A stretch of DNA of 64,000 nucleotides from the NCBI GenBank assembly GCA_947307055.1, contig CAMZHX010000005.1:79951-143950 (forward strand). The letters run 5' to 3'. Position numbers and translations under genes: made by a program. The DNA is from an uncultured Selenomonadales bacterium (lineage in GTDB: Bacteria > Bacillota > Negativicutes > Selenomonadales > Selenomonadaceae). Shown here one piece after another: positions 1-9,237 of this stretch. How positions within the stretch are numbered: the first letter of the stretch is position 1; every line of letters begins with the position of its first letter. Under the pieces are notes generated by a model. That model was not told the DNA's origin, did not search any database, and saw only the letters and a list, made by a program, of their open reading frames with translations.

Positions 1-3000
1 TTTTTTATCGTGAAGGAATTTTTTTCGCCGACCATTTTATTCAAGAAATTTTTATCAAAGCCCTTGCCGACTCCGATTGCGATAATTTTCAAGCCCTTAT
101 CGCGCAATTTCTTGGCGTAGGAAATAGTTCTGTCCTTGTCGTCGGGGTAGCCGTCGGTGACGAGCAACGCTATTTTTTGCCGCGTGGAATGCTCCACTTC
201 ATTATAAGCCGTCCGCAATGCCGAAACCATTTCCGTTGAACCGCACGCTTCTATCTCCATAAGTTTTTTCGTCAAAGCGTCCGTGTTATCGGTCAAGTGG
301 CAGAACATATGCGGCGAGCTGTCGAAACTCATCAGCGATAACTTGTGAACGCTCAAGTCAATCATTTCTGTTATAAGTTTGCGGCAAGCGTTTTTGGCCT
401 CAATCATTTCGTTGCCGAGCATACTTCCGGACGAATCAAGCATTAGCACCATATCTATTGGCTCCGTGCTCTCATGAATCGCCGTTTTGGTCGTCTTGTC
501 AATCAGAGCCTCTTTGTAATTGCTTTCGTCTTGACTATCGGTCACGGTAACTTTCAACTGCTGATTCTCCGTGTAATCAAATTTCACGCGGACTTTGCTC
601 TTACCCTTCGGCGCGGGCGGTAAATTCTTCAAAATCAGCGAGCCGCGAAAACGATGGAAATTTAAATCGGTCGCGCCTTCCGTGCCCGCCTCGTAGACGT
701 TTACATCAATTTGCGTTTGGTTGTCGAAGGTCGTGACGTATTCCTTGACGACGGAGCATTTACTATAGGGCGTGTCCTTTGCCAAGATTCGGTCGAAAAT
801 AAGTTTCTTGCCGTCGTTGCCTAAAACTTCAATGCCTAAAGAGTGCGCCAATATACTTTCCAGATTTATGCCGCCGCTCTCTACGCCGCCGCTTTTAGCC
901 TCAGCAACTCGCGCCGCGCCGCTCACTACCAACTGACTGAGCGGCAAATCGTCATCGGGCTTGATTCCCAAATCTTTTTCAATGCGCTCCTTTATGTACG
1001 GGATAAAGCACGTGCCGCCCGCCAATATCACGTGGCCTATATCTTGTGGCTTGAAATTTTTGTTATCTTTGACGAAGGCGTTGAGTTGATTGAAAATCCT
1101 ATCGAACAGCGGCTTGCAAGCCCTCTCAAAAGCTTTGCGCGTGAAAACAAAATTCAAATCGTAATTCTGCCCGCCGAGCGTCGTCAAATTTGGAATAATC
1201 ACCTTGCATTCCGTATCGCCGCTCAATTCCTCTTTAGCGCGGCGAGCCTCAATCAAAAGCCGATTCATCAAGCGGTTATAATCGAAATCGTCAAGCCCCG
1301 CGCTTTTGGCGTCGCTCAACTTTATGCCCGCATCGTCTTCAATGTGGCGAATAAATTCCTTTTGAATGGCGCGGTCGAAGTCATCGCCGCCGAGTCGGTC
1401 GTCGCCGTCAATCGCAATCGCCCTGTATGTGTGGTTAGCGTGGTCTGCCTCCAAAACGCTCAAATCAAACGTGCCACCGCCTATGTCCACCACGAAAACT
1501 TTTTTATCGAGCTGCTTAGCGTGCACCGCTTCGATTGCCGCCGCCGTTGGCTCTTCCAAAATCCACATGACATTAAAGCCCGCCGCCGTACCTGCCTTGC
1601 GAGTTTCGTCGCGCTGATTGTCATTGAAATAAGCCGGAACCGTTATCACCGCGTCAATTTTCTCGTTATCATCGAGCCGCATATTTTGAATAAGTCGCCG
1701 CCGCACTTCCTTTAAAACTTCGGTAGCGACATCGGTCGGCGTGTAAGTCCGCTCGCCGCATTTCCATTTCTTATCGAGTTCAAAATTCCCAATGTAAGTT
1801 TTGGCGGAACGAATCATGCGCGAAGGCTCCATAACTCCGCGAGATTGCGCCGGCTGTCCCACGATAACTTTGTTATTTTCGTCCGTGTAAATCACGCTGG
1901 GCAACATGGTCGCGCCGCCCGCAAATTTCAAAAGTTTTTTCCTGCCGTTGACAAAGTAGCAGGCAAGCGTATTGGTCGTGCCCAAGTCGATTCCTACAAC
2001 CATAAAATTTTCTCTCCTTTGTGCTGATTTCATCTCGGCGAAACGTGCCGCGCCGCTGACGGCTAACTGATTCGACGGAAAGTCTTCATCGTTAATATTG
2101 TTAGCGGGCTTGATTCCCAAATCGCGTTCAATCCGTTTCCTGATATGAGGTATGGAAAACGTGCCGCCCGTTAAAATCACATGCCCTATATCTTGTAACT
2201 TGAAATTTTCATTGTTATTGACAAAGCTGTTGAGCCGATTAAAAATCCTGTCGAAGAGCGGCTTGCAAGTTCTCTCAAAATCTTTGCGCGTAAAACCAAA
2301 ATCTAATAAATCGAAATCGAAGGGGTATATATCCGACATAAAAATTTCCTCTTCGTCGCTCAATAGTTCTTTGGCGCGGCGAGCCTCAATTAAAGTTAGA
2401 TGCATCAATCGTTGATATTCAAAATAATCAATCCCTGTACTTTCCTCGTCGCTCAATTTTATGCCCGTGTCGTTCTCAACGTGGCGAATAAATTCCTGTT
2501 GAATAGCGCGGTCGAAGTCATCGCCACCGAGCCGGTCATCGCCATCAACCGCAATCACCCTGTAATTGTCATTGGCATTATCGAATTCTAAAACGCTTAA
2601 GTCGAAAGTGCTAGTGCCTATGTCCGCTACCAAGATTTTTTTGTCGGGTTGTTTGTCGTGAAAGATTTCAATAGCCGCCGCTGTCGGCTCTTCCAAAATC
2701 CATATGAAATTAAAGCCCGCTGCCGCACACGCTTTGCGAATTTCGTCGCGCTGATTGTCATTGAAATAAGCTGGAACCGTTATCGCTACATCGATTTCGT
2801 TATCGTCGCGCTGCATAATAATTTGCCGCTGCACTTCCTTTAAAATTTCGGTTGCGACATCGGTCGGCGTAAAAATTTGCTCACCGCACTTTTTGCTGAA
2901 TTTAGGATTTCCAATGTGATTCCTGACCAAGCGAATCATGCGCGAAGGGTCTGTAGCTCCGTAAGATTGCGCACGTTGCCCCACGAAAATTTTCCCGCTC

Positions 3001-3128
3001 TTGTCCGCGTATATCACGTTCGGCAACGTTTTTTCGCCTCCCCCCAATGTAAAAAATCTTTTCCTCCTGCTGTTGACGAAGAAACAAGCACGCGTATTAT
3101 TTGCGCCCAAGTCGATTCCTACAACCAT
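1..3128 (-). CDS. Tandem double Hsp70 ATPase domain protein with C-terminal VWA domain (partial, 3' end outside window)
   Basis: One stop-free frame runs from ATG at 3128 to the left edge (at least 1042 codons). Residues 1-375 form an Hsp70-type ATPase domain starting [17 protein letters not shown] second ATPase domain follows in frame from residue 376 ([16 protein letters not shown]; phosphate motif [10 protein letters not shown]; adenosine motif ILAGGT). An Hsp70 substrate-binding-like beta segment follows (about 755-885). Last is a von Willebrand A domain with MIDAS residues DSSGS (about 897), GSTEM and TDG. The first ATPase copy is degenerate ([10 protein letters not shown] in place of [10 protein letters not shown]). 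VWA domains usually bind protein ligands through a metal ion, so a chaperone-adhesion or assembly role is inferred. It is the last visible gene of the injection-system operon. An internal ATG at 2003 with a good ribosome site could also give the second half alone. Confidence 0.85.
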   Translation of the reverse strand, partial: MVVGIDLGANNTRACFFVNSRRKRFFTLGGGEKTLPNVIYADKSGKIFVGQRAQSYGATDPSRMIRLVRNHIGNPKFSKKCGEQIFTPTDVATEILKEVQRQIIMQRDDNEIDVAITVPAYFNDNQRDEIRKACAAAGFNFIWILEEPTAAAIEIFHDKQPDKKILVADIGTSTFDLSVLEFDNANDNYRVIAVDGDDRLGGDDFDRAIQQEFIRHVENDTGIKLSDEESTGIDYFEYQRLMHLTLIEARRAKELLSDEEEIFMSDIYPFDFDLLDFGFTRKDFERTCKPLFDRIFNRLNSFVNNNENFKLQDIGHVILTGGTFSIPHIRKRIERDLGIKPANNINDEDFPSNQLAVSGAARFAEMKSAQRRENFMVVGIDLGTTNTLACYFVNGRKKLLKFAGGATMLPSVIYTDENNKVIVGQPAQSRGVMEPSRMIRSAKTYIGNFELDKKWKCGERTYTPTDVATEVLKEVRRRLIQNMRLDDNEKIDAVITVPAYFNDNQRDETRKAGTAAGFNVMWILEEPTAAAIEAVHAKQLDKKVFVVDIGGGTFDLSVLEADHANHTYRAIAIDGDDRLGGDDFDRAIQKEFIRHIEDDAGIKLSDAKSAGLDDFDYNRLMNRLLIEARRAKEELSGDTECKVIIPNLTTLGGQNYDLNFVFTRKAFERACKPLFDRIFNQLNAFVKDNKNFKPQDIGHVILAGGTCFIPYIKERIEKDLGIKPDDDLPLSQLVVSGAARVAEAKSGGVESGGINLESILAHSLGIEVLGNDGKKLIFDRILAKDTPYSKCSVVKEYVTTFDNQTQIDVNVYEAGTEGATDLNFHRFRGSLILKNLPPAPKGKSKVRVKFDYTENQQLKVTVTDSQDESNYKEALIDKTTKTAIHESTEPIDMVLMLDSSGSMLGNEMIEAKNACRKLITEMIDLSVHKLSLMSFDSSPHMFCHLTDNTDALTKKLMEIEACGSTEMVSALRTAYNEVEHSTRQKIALLVTDGYPDDKDRTISYAKKLRDKGLKIIAIGVGKGFDKNFLNKMVGEKNSFTIK
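2001..2020 (-). promoter_or_regulatory. Internal ribosome-binding site and ATG inside the double-Hsp70 frame
   Basis: On the minus strand AAAGGAGAG lies about 7 bases before ATG at 2003. The codons from 2160 down to 2003 contain no stop, so the upstream Hsp70 frame reads straight through this start. The site looks like the start of a once separate gene whose upstream neighbour lost its stop codon, or a deliberate second start giving two products. Confidence 0.6.
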
Positions 3129-3140
3129 AAAATTTTTCCC

Positions 3141-3563
3141 CTAATCATACGGATTACTTTTTTTTTCTTGAAAAAACAAAAAGTCGTTCGTATTGGTCGG
3201 CTCTTCCGCTTTGGTCGGCGTATTCAATTTGTCGCGAATGTCCTTGAGATAATCTCTGACAAATTTTTGGAAGTCGTCGCGGGTTTTGGCGTCAAGCTCG
3301 CCGATAATGTCATCGCGCAAAACGTGGGTTTTGGCGTCAAGCTCGTTGATAATGTCATCGCGCAAAATCCCAAGAAGCTCTTTAACCTGCGCGGGCAAAT
3401 TTTCAAGCTCGCGGCGCAACGATTCATTTTCTGCGCGAAGATTTTCATTTTCTTTGAGCAAGCGGTCATTTTCCTCGCGAAGTGAAATATTTTCCTCATG
3501 CCACGCATTGCCAATTTCCTGCACGGTCGTCAAAATTTCTTTCAAGTCCTCAATGTTCTGCAA
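3141..3563 (-). CDS. Small coiled-coil protein
   Basis: 140 aa, starting at TTG 3563 behind GGGGTGA. Residues about 18-65 are a charged heptad-rich coiled coil (ENDRLLKENENLRAENESL). A short direct duplication of the type LRDDII-ELDAKT follows. The tail is polar and has no signal peptide or membrane segment. It lies 6 bp after the preceding gene and 12 bp before the double-Hsp70 gene, within the same operon. No family is recognised. A scaffold or adaptor role for the neighbouring Hsp70s is possible but is inference. Confidence 0.7.
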   Translation of the reverse strand: MQNIEDLKEILTTVQEIGNAWHEENISLREENDRLLKENENLRAENESLRRELENLPAQVKELLGILRDDIINELDAKTHVLRDDIIGELDAKTRDDFQKFVRDYLKDIRDKLNTPTKAEEPTNTNDFLFFQEKKSNPYD

Positions 3564-3569
3564 CGCAAT

Positions 3570-3974
3570 TCACCCCGCTAAAAATTTTTGAACTTGAGCA
3601 ATTTTACCGCGCAACGTTATCACTTCAGATTTGTAATTGCGCGATTCCGCTTGAGCCTCACGCAAACTCGCCGCAAGATTTTGATAGCTGTCATTCAATC
3701 TTGAAATTTCGCCGCGCAATTTTGAAACTTCGCCGCGCAAATAATATCGCTCCGATTCAAGATTACTCCGCGCCTCTTGCGATTTCGCCAACTCCGCCGA
3801 AAGGTCTTGCCTTGTCTTTTTCAAGTCGTCCAATTCGCGCCAAGCATTACTCAATACCTGCCGAGTTTCTGCCAGCTCCGTATCGTTATGCTCAATATCT
3901 TTTTTGACGTTCGACAAAATTTCATGAGCCAAGCTGTTGAGTTCGTTGAACATTGCCGCAGGATTCTCGTCCAT
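3570..3974 (-). CDS. Small coiled-coil protein
   Basis: 134 aa, almost entirely predicted alpha-helical coiled coil, with repeated LRGE heptads (YYLRGEVSKLRGEISRL) and no membrane segment. ATG at 3974 directly follows the stop of the 510-aa Hsp70 gene (2-bp gap). It resembles the neighbouring 140-aa coiled-coil protein in size and style but not obviously in sequence. No named family is recognised. Its place between Hsp70 genes suggests a structural or co-chaperone partner (inference). Confidence 0.7.
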   Translation of the reverse strand: MDENPAAMFNELNSLAHEILSNVKKDIEHNDTELAETRQVLSNAWRELDDLKKTRQDLSAELAKSQEARSNLESERYYLRGEVSKLRGEISRLNDSYQNLAASLREAQAESRNYKSEVITLRGKIAQVQKFLAG

Positions 3975-3976
3975 AA

Positions 3977-5509
3977 TTAACCCTCCAATCGTATGAAATG
4001 CTGTTCGAGCACAATAAATTCCGTTTCGCCGTCGAGCGTCCGCCGTTCGCCGATTCGCAATCTCAATCGCCCGTCGCGCATCATTTTCATTTTGAGCATC
4101 GGCGATTCCTTTTTTTCGTACAGCGCGGGATTCAGTTGCACGCTGTCAAGGTAAGCTGCCTCTTCCCAATTCGCCGCGTCACCGAAAGTTTGGTATAATT
4201 CAATTTTCCACGCCGCCGCGTCCAAGTCCGAGAGCGAGAGCTTTTGATAAAGCGTCTCGAAACCTGCGGGCGAATTTTTTGCCAAACCTTGCCGCAAATT
4301 TTTTCCGAGCGCAAAGCACACGCGGTAGGGGATAGCGTTAATCGTCGTGACCTGCTTGCGTTTCTGTAAGTAATTTGCCGCGCCGCCCGCCACCACCAAA
4401 TATTTATCTTCTAAGCCGTCGAGAAAATCTTCCACGTCCTCGAAGTCATAATCTTGCGCGTCGAAAAGCTCGCCGCCAAAATATTTCTCCAGCAGAATTC
4501 TGAAGTACGGAATTTTCAACGAACCGCCTAACGCCCAAATTTTAGTAACGTCCGACTTATCAAAGCAATCGTCCTGCTCGCTCAAATCCTCGAACAATTC
4601 ATCAAGCAACGCGAAAATTTTCTCCCCGTAGCCCTCACTCTCAAGCAGGGCGTCAATATCTGCGCGGCGGAGAATAATTTTATCGAAATCGGCTTTGGAA
4701 AGAACATTTTCGGCGGGAAGCTCTTCGCAGAACTCGTCGGCGTAAACAGCCTCTTTAAATTTGCGGGTGAATTCCATTTGCAAATCGTCTTTGTTCTCGA
4801 ATTCCCAAGCGGCGTCCAGAATCGTTTCGTACTTGGGCTTGAGAATTTTTTCGAGAATATCGCGGTCAATGTCGAGCCCGCCAAGTTTGATACCCGCCGC
4901 CGCTAACTCGTGAATTTCATCGCCCTCGATTTTTATAATGCTGACATCGAGAGTCGAGCCGCCCAAGTCGAAGACCAAATTAAGCGAGGCGTTCAAATTT
5001 TTTGCGGCGAAAACCGTCGCGAACGCCTCATTGATAACGCCGTCGACTTTGAACCCGACTTTAGTAGCGGCGTTGGTTATGATATGCCGCTGATTTTTCG
5101 TGAAAATTACGGGCACAGTCACGACGGCGCGAGCAATATCTCCGTCAGAAAAATTTCGCGTAGCCATGTCGTAAATCTTTTGGAAAACATCTTCGACAAC
5201 TTCGGGCGCAGTCACTTCGCGATTTATTGACGGAATATTTTGCCGCCAATTTTTTTGTTCCAGCTTGCGTTTCAGTCCGATGATTAAATTTTCGGGCTCC
5301 ATTGCGCTTTTGTTGAGCGCGGCTTGCCCGACCGCCTTTTGAAGCTCGCCCGCCTCATTTTTGCCGTAAAAAATTGCGTTGGGAGTATGAAAGGAGCCGT
5401 CGTCTTGGGTATTCAAGCGCACGCCCCTTAGCCTGTTTCGGTCGAGCTTAACGCATTTCAAATTGCACGCGCCGAAGTCAATCCCAAATAAAATTTCCGC
5501 CATACTCAC
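3977..5509 (-). CDS. Hsp70 family protein (divergent DnaK-like)
   Basis: 510 aa. The N-terminal Hsp70/actin-fold ATPase shows phosphate-1 motif FGIDFGACNLKCVKL (residues about 8-22), phosphate-2 motif FDLGGSTLDVSII (about 180) and adenosine motif IWALGGSLKIPYF (about 325). The region of DnaK Lys70 reads GQAALNKS, with Leu in place of the catalytic Lys. The last ~130 residues are a beta-rich segment in the place of the substrate-binding domain. There is no helical lid or EEVD tail. ATG at 5509 overlaps the end of the 470-aa gene by 4 bp, which suggests translational coupling. It is one of four Hsp70 genes here, so a specialised role in particle assembly or cargo loading is more likely than general folding (inference). 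Confidence 0.85.
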   Translation of the reverse strand: MSMAEILFGIDFGACNLKCVKLDRNRLRGVRLNTQDDGSFHTPNAIFYGKNEAGELQKAVGQAALNKSAMEPENLIIGLKRKLEQKNWRQNIPSINREVTAPEVVEDVFQKIYDMATRNFSDGDIARAVVTVPVIFTKNQRHIITNAATKVGFKVDGVINEAFATVFAAKNLNASLNLVFDLGGSTLDVSIIKIEGDEIHELAAAGIKLGGLDIDRDILEKILKPKYETILDAAWEFENKDDLQMEFTRKFKEAVYADEFCEELPAENVLSKADFDKIILRRADIDALLESEGYGEKIFALLDELFEDLSEQDDCFDKSDVTKIWALGGSLKIPYFRILLEKYFGGELFDAQDYDFEDVEDFLDGLEDKYLVVAGGAANYLQKRKQVTTINAIPYRVCFALGKNLRQGLAKNSPAGFETLYQKLSLSDLDAAAWKIELYQTFGDAANWEEAAYLDSVQLNPALYEKKESPMLKMKMMRDGRLRLRIGERRTLDGETEFIVLEQHFIRLEG

Positions 5510-6918
5510 ACCGCCTTGTAAACGTTCATCACACCCGCATATTGTAAAAATTTTTGCTCTCCGAATTCGTCAATATAATTTATGCGATAGGGCAAGCGTT
5601 CAATTTCGGTTATGGTGCCGTTCAGCGTTTTGTCGTCGGTCTTCAAAGTTTGCGGCGACATGTTCTCGTAGTCTTCGGATTGAGCCTTTCTGCCCGAAGT
5701 GGTGTTGACGGTGTAAATCCCGCAACGCGCCAGATATTCATTGACTTTGGCGAGCAAGCCCGAATAAAATTTTTCAGAACCTGTCAGCCCGCGCTTTATG
5801 GCGATAAGGACGTTATCGAAAATTATTTTATGGAAGAGTTTAAAATAATTCGCGGTGACGGCTTCGCTAAGTTCGGAATCGTCGAGGTTATTAAGTTTCA
5901 ACTTGTCGACGAATTTTTTTGCATTCCTCAGGTGGTCGGCGAAGAGTTCTTGAAATTTTTTACTCGTTTCGGGAGGATTGGCGGCTAAATATTTTTCAAT
6001 GTCGCCCGTTGACAAAGCCGCTTTGATTTGCTTTAAAATTTGTTTGCGGTCATTGGGAATGAAAACGTCCTTGCGTTCGGGCAAATAGAAAATTTTTTCG
6101 GGCGGTTCAATTTCCTGTGGCTCGACCTGCGCGGGTGGTTCAATTTCCGTTGACGGCGCGGCTTGTTTTTTAAGCTCGGCGAGTTCTTTTTTGAGCGATT
6201 CAATTTCCGTTGACTGCGCGGCTTTTTCTTTGAGTTCGGCGAGTTCTTTTTTGAGCGATTCAATTTCCGTTGACGGTGCGGCTTGAATTTTGAGTTCGGC
6301 GAGTTCTTTTTTGAGCGATTCAATTTCGGCTGACTGCGCGGCTTGAATTTTGAGTTCTGCGAGTTCCTTTTTAAGCGATTCGATTTCGGCTGGTAGAGTG
6401 GAAGGTTGCGGCGCGGAGAGTTTTTGCCTTAGGTCGAACGTTTCCCTTTTGAGCAAATTGATTTCGGCTAAGAGCGGCGAAATTTGCGCGACGAATTTTT
6501 TAAGGTCTGCGAGTTCTCTTTTGAGCGAATCGACTTCGGGCGACGGCGCGGAAGTTTGCGGCGCGGCAACTTTTTGCTTGAGGTCTGCCACTTCTTTTTT
6601 GAGCGATTCATTTGACTTGCTAAGCGCGATGATTTCTTGCGCCTGTATTGCGATTTCTCTTTTGAGCGCGTTGACTGTTTCCGCCGATTGCGTGAACGAA
6701 AATTTCAGCGAATTGATTTCCTGTCCGAGTGACGAAATTTTATCGTTGAAAAATTCAAAATGGGATTCTGCCGCCTCGTTATAAGTTTGCAGATTTTGGC
6801 GCGTTATGTAATCGCTCAGCATGTGAAGTATTTCCTCGCGTATTTCCTCGCGCAAATTGTCATCGCCCTTTTTGAGCCAGCCGCGTATCTCGCGCTTGTC
6901 CGTTTCAAAGTAAAACAT
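5506..6918 (-). CDS. Long coiled-coil protein with C-terminal GrpE-like domain
   Basis: 470 aa. Residues about 30-270 form a long coiled coil made of SLKKELAELK-type heptads. It includes four near-identical 20-aa units encoded by a 60-bp tandem repeat. Residues about 285-470 form a globular domain with a helical part and a beta part (LNGTITEIERLPYRINYIDE, then YAGVMNVYK). That beta part matches the 236-aa neighbour and recalls the beta domain of GrpE. GrpE is the nucleotide-exchange factor of Hsp70 and also couples a coiled coil to a beta domain, so an exchange-factor role for the adjacent Hsp70s is inferred. It has 4-bp overlap or spacing with both neighbours. ATG at 6918. Confidence 0.7.
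   Translation of the reverse strand: MFYFETDKREIRGWLKKGDDNLREEIREEILHMLSDYITRQNLQTYNEAAESHFEFFNDKISSLGQEINSLKFSFTQSAETVNALKREIAIQAQEIIALSKSNESLKKEVADLKQKVAAPQTSAPSPEVDSLKRELADLKKFVAQISPLLAEINLLKRETFDLRQKLSAPQPSTLPAEIESLKKELAELKIQAAQSAEIESLKKELAELKIQAAPSTEIESLKKELAELKEKAAQSTEIESLKKELAELKKQAAPSTEIEPPAQVEPQEIEPPEKIFYLPERKDVFIPNDRKQILKQIKAALSTGDIEKYLAANPPETSKKFQELFADHLRNAKKFVDKLKLNNLDDSELSEAVTANYFKLFHKIIFDNVLIAIKRGLTGSEKFYSGLLAKVNEYLARCGIYTVNTTSGRKAQSEDYENMSPQTLKTDDKTLNGTITEIERLPYRINYIDEFGEQKFLQYAGVMNVYKAV
6181..6420. repeat. 60-bp tandem repeat, four copies, coding
   Basis: Units start at 6181, 6241, 6301 and 6361 with GAGTTCTTTTTTGAGCGATT or a close variant. Each encodes one 20-residue coiled-coil unit of the 470-aa protein. 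The in-frame period means copy number can change without frameshift, which would alter rod length. Confidence 0.85.
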
Positions 6919-6921
6919 GAA

Positions 6922-7632
6922 TCAACCCTCCTTGAACTTATAAACTTGGCACGACCCGCCGAAAAGTAATTGCTCAACTGCGCCGTTTTCATCGCGATAA
7001 AAAATGATATGCGGTTGAATTTCAATGGCGGCAATGGTCGAATTCAAATTGCGATTCGGCGTGGTGATTACGGCGTAAGAATTTTGCATTGCCAAATCAG
7101 CCCAATCATCAAAGCGGTCGCCGACGTTGAAAATTTTTTTAGTCAAGCCGATTCCGGAAAGGTAATCATCGACTGTAGCGCAGAGTTGCTGACGGGAATT
7201 TTCATCAAGGCGCGTGGAAGATTTCGCGTCCCTGTAAATATCAAACATGTGCTCGGCAAGGGCGCGGATTTTCTTAGCCAACTTGAAATTGAATTCCTCG
7301 TTGTCGAAATCGTTTAGCGAATCTAATTCGTATAAAATTCTGCCGACCTTATCGAGGCGCGTCCTCACCCAAGGCAATGACGGATTGTGCACAAATTTTC
7401 CAAAGCCGCTGAAATTATTCAACTTCGCCAAATAATTTTTCATGTCGTCCGCATTCCTTATATCCAGCACGAATTCTGCGGGCGGCGATTCAATTTCTAT
7501 CGGCGCAATTTTTTGTTCGGGCTTAGGTTGCGATTCAGATTTTATTTGCCGATTATGAGCGCGCAAAATTTCTTGCGGAGAACGCCTCTCGCCGCGCAAA
7601 CGACGCAATAGTTTTTTAGCCTTTTCAAACAA
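6922..7632 (-). CDS. Helical protein with C-terminal GrpE-like beta domain
   Basis: 236 aa. A basic N-terminal tail (residues 1-25) is followed by a helical middle domain. The C-terminal domain begins FNVGDRFDDWADLAM (about residue 167) and continues LNSTIAAIEIQPHIIFYRDE, ending FGGSCQVYKF. The start resembles the GrpE beta-domain entry (DP followed by a helix turn). The end matches the last ~60 residues of the 470-aa neighbour, so the two are distant paralogues. It is placed directly after a 525-aa Hsp70 gene (13-bp gap). A nucleotide-exchange or scaffold role is inferred, not shown. Confidence 0.65.
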   Translation of the reverse strand: MFEKAKKLLRRLRGERRSPQEILRAHNRQIKSESQPKPEQKIAPIEIESPPAEFVLDIRNADDMKNYLAKLNNFSGFGKFVHNPSLPWVRTRLDKVGRILYELDSLNDFDNEEFNFKLAKKIRALAEHMFDIYRDAKSSTRLDENSRQQLCATVDDYLSGIGLTKKIFNVGDRFDDWADLAMQNSYAVITTPNRNLNSTIAAIEIQPHIIFYRDENGAVEQLLFGGSCQVYKFKEG

Positions 7633-7645
7633 GTTATCACTTCCT

Positions 7646-9223
7646 CTAAATCAAATCGGAAACTTTATTGACGGTAATTTTATCCTCGCTGACGGTTTGC
7701 CCGTCATTGCGCAAAACTTTAGCGGAAAGTTCAAGGCTCGAATCCTTTTGGACGGCGAAAGTAACTTTAATCACGGTATCGGATTTCCTCAAGCCCGCGG
7801 GCAATTCGATTTCGAGTTCGTCGACGGGCGTAATGCCTTCGTCATCAATGCGCGTCGCGTCGGGATAATTTTTAATATCGCGCTCGTAGTAGGAAATTTT
7901 CAATCGCCGCTGATTGTCCTGCATTAAGCGGAAGTCGCAAGAATTTTCGCACGGAAGTTTTTGCCCTTCCTCGATAATCGTCTTGAAAATGCCGTAGCTC
8001 AAGCCGTCGGTAGAAGAAATACCGAGTTGCACCGTAGTTTTTTGCGCGGTTACATTTTCCAACGTCTCGATATTTTTAGCCAAAATCGCCGCGCCGCGAC
8101 TTATCAGCGTCGAAACGTCATCGGAGCGATTTACTTGAAGGTTGCCAAGTTTTTCTTTCAAAACGGCGCGAATCATAGGAATTTGCCCCGAACCGCCCGC
8201 GATGATTATTTTATCAATGCCGCCGATTTCCTTAGCCTCCACACTGTCGACGACGCGCCGAGTTATTTGAACCGTATGATTTATTTTCTCGCGAATCATA
8301 TTTTCAAAATCTGCGCGGCTCACGTCAGCGATGTAGCTTTCGTTGACGGCGTCGGAAATCCAAAATTGAAATGTAACTCGCGATTCATCTTCCTCGCTCA
8401 ATTCGATTTTAGCCCTATTAGCCTCGCGGATAATGGCGTCGATATTCGCCCTGAATTGATTTTCGCTTATGCCGTGAAAATCTTCGTCGAAGTCTTCAAA
8501 ATCAAAGGGAATATTTGTGCCGTATTCTTCGTTAGCCCACTCCAACAAATTTCTCGCCAGAATCTCGGTCAGCAAATTGCCACCGCATTTAGGGTCGCCG
8601 TCGGTTTTAATTTGCTTGAAAACGCCGTTCTCCTTTTGAATCAGCGAAATGTCGAAAGTGCCGCCGCCAAAGTCGTAAATCAAAAGGCGGTTATCGTCGG
8701 TGCCGTCGTCCTTATGCGCCGCGACTGCCGCGGCGGTTGGTTCGTAGACGAGCTTTATTTGGCCGACGCCTAATTGAATTGCCTGCGCGGCGGCTGATTT
8801 AATCGCTTGATTGGCTTTGTCGTTGAATTTAGTAGGGACGGTGATAACGGCGCGGTCTATGGTAGCGTCGCCGATTTTTTTCTTGACCAGATATTCTTGC
8901 ACTTCGCCAAGCAATTTATTCAGGAAATATTTCACAGCAACTTTGGGAAGAATCTTAAAAGTGGAGCCGTCTTCCAGCGTCACTTCATACGGCGTATTGT
9001 CCTCGATAAGCCGCGTTTTGAATCCCGAAACGGCACCGGCAAAATTTTTCGCGCTCATCGCCAAAGCTTTTTGCCCTATAACGTAATCATCGCGCGTCTT
9101 GAAATAAATTACGCTTGGGATAAGCGGCGAGGCGTTCACCTTGTAGACTTTCAACTTGCCGTTTTTATCCTCGTAAGTCACAACGCTGTTAGTCGTGCCG
9201 AAGTCCAGCCCGATTGCGCTCAT
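7646..9223 (-). CDS. Hsp70 family chaperone-like protein
   Basis: 525 aa, the most canonical Hsp70 of the block. Motifs: GLDFGTTNSVVTYE (residues 5-18), YDFGGGTFDISLI (about 184) and IIAGGSGQIPMIRAVLKEKL (about 340). A beta substrate-binding domain spans about 385-515. Compared with DnaK (about 638 aa) it lacks the helical lid and C-terminal tail. The DnaK Lys70 position is Leu (GQKALAMS). The nearest downstream gene (236 aa) carries a GrpE-like domain. ATG at 9223 is preceded by a short gap to the 133-aa gene. The housekeeping dnaK normally sits with grpE and dnaJ, which are absent, so this is a specialised copy. Confidence 0.9.
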   Translation of the reverse strand: MSAIGLDFGTTNSVVTYEDKNGKLKVYKVNASPLIPSVIYFKTRDDYVIGQKALAMSAKNFAGAVSGFKTRLIEDNTPYEVTLEDGSTFKILPKVAVKYFLNKLLGEVQEYLVKKKIGDATIDRAVITVPTKFNDKANQAIKSAAAQAIQLGVGQIKLVYEPTAAAVAAHKDDGTDDNRLLIYDFGGGTFDISLIQKENGVFKQIKTDGDPKCGGNLLTEILARNLLEWANEEYGTNIPFDFEDFDEDFHGISENQFRANIDAIIREANRAKIELSEEDESRVTFQFWISDAVNESYIADVSRADFENMIREKINHTVQITRRVVDSVEAKEIGGIDKIIIAGGSGQIPMIRAVLKEKLGNLQVNRSDDVSTLISRGAAILAKNIETLENVTAQKTTVQLGISSTDGLSYGIFKTIIEEGQKLPCENSCDFRLMQDNQRRLKISYYERDIKNYPDATRIDDEGITPVDELEIELPAGLRKSDTVIKVTFAVQKDSSLELSAKVLRNDGQTVSEDKITVNKVSDLI

Positions 9224-9237
9224 TCAAAAACCCCCAT

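Noticed and set aside
843..3907. Plus-strand frames of 60-290 codons across the Hsp70 block
   Set aside because: They are antisense shadows of the minus-strand Hsp70 and coiled-coil genes, with no ribosome sites and no family motifs; the same holds for plus frames through the NRPS and for most overlapping small frames elsewhere.
6181..6420. CRISPR array suspected from regular repeats
   Set aside because: The 60-bp units are contiguous, in frame and coding, with no unique spacers.
7646..9223. Housekeeping dnaK
   Set aside because: It lacks the lid and C-terminal tail, is not next to grpE/dnaJ/hrcA, and has Leu at the Lys70 position.
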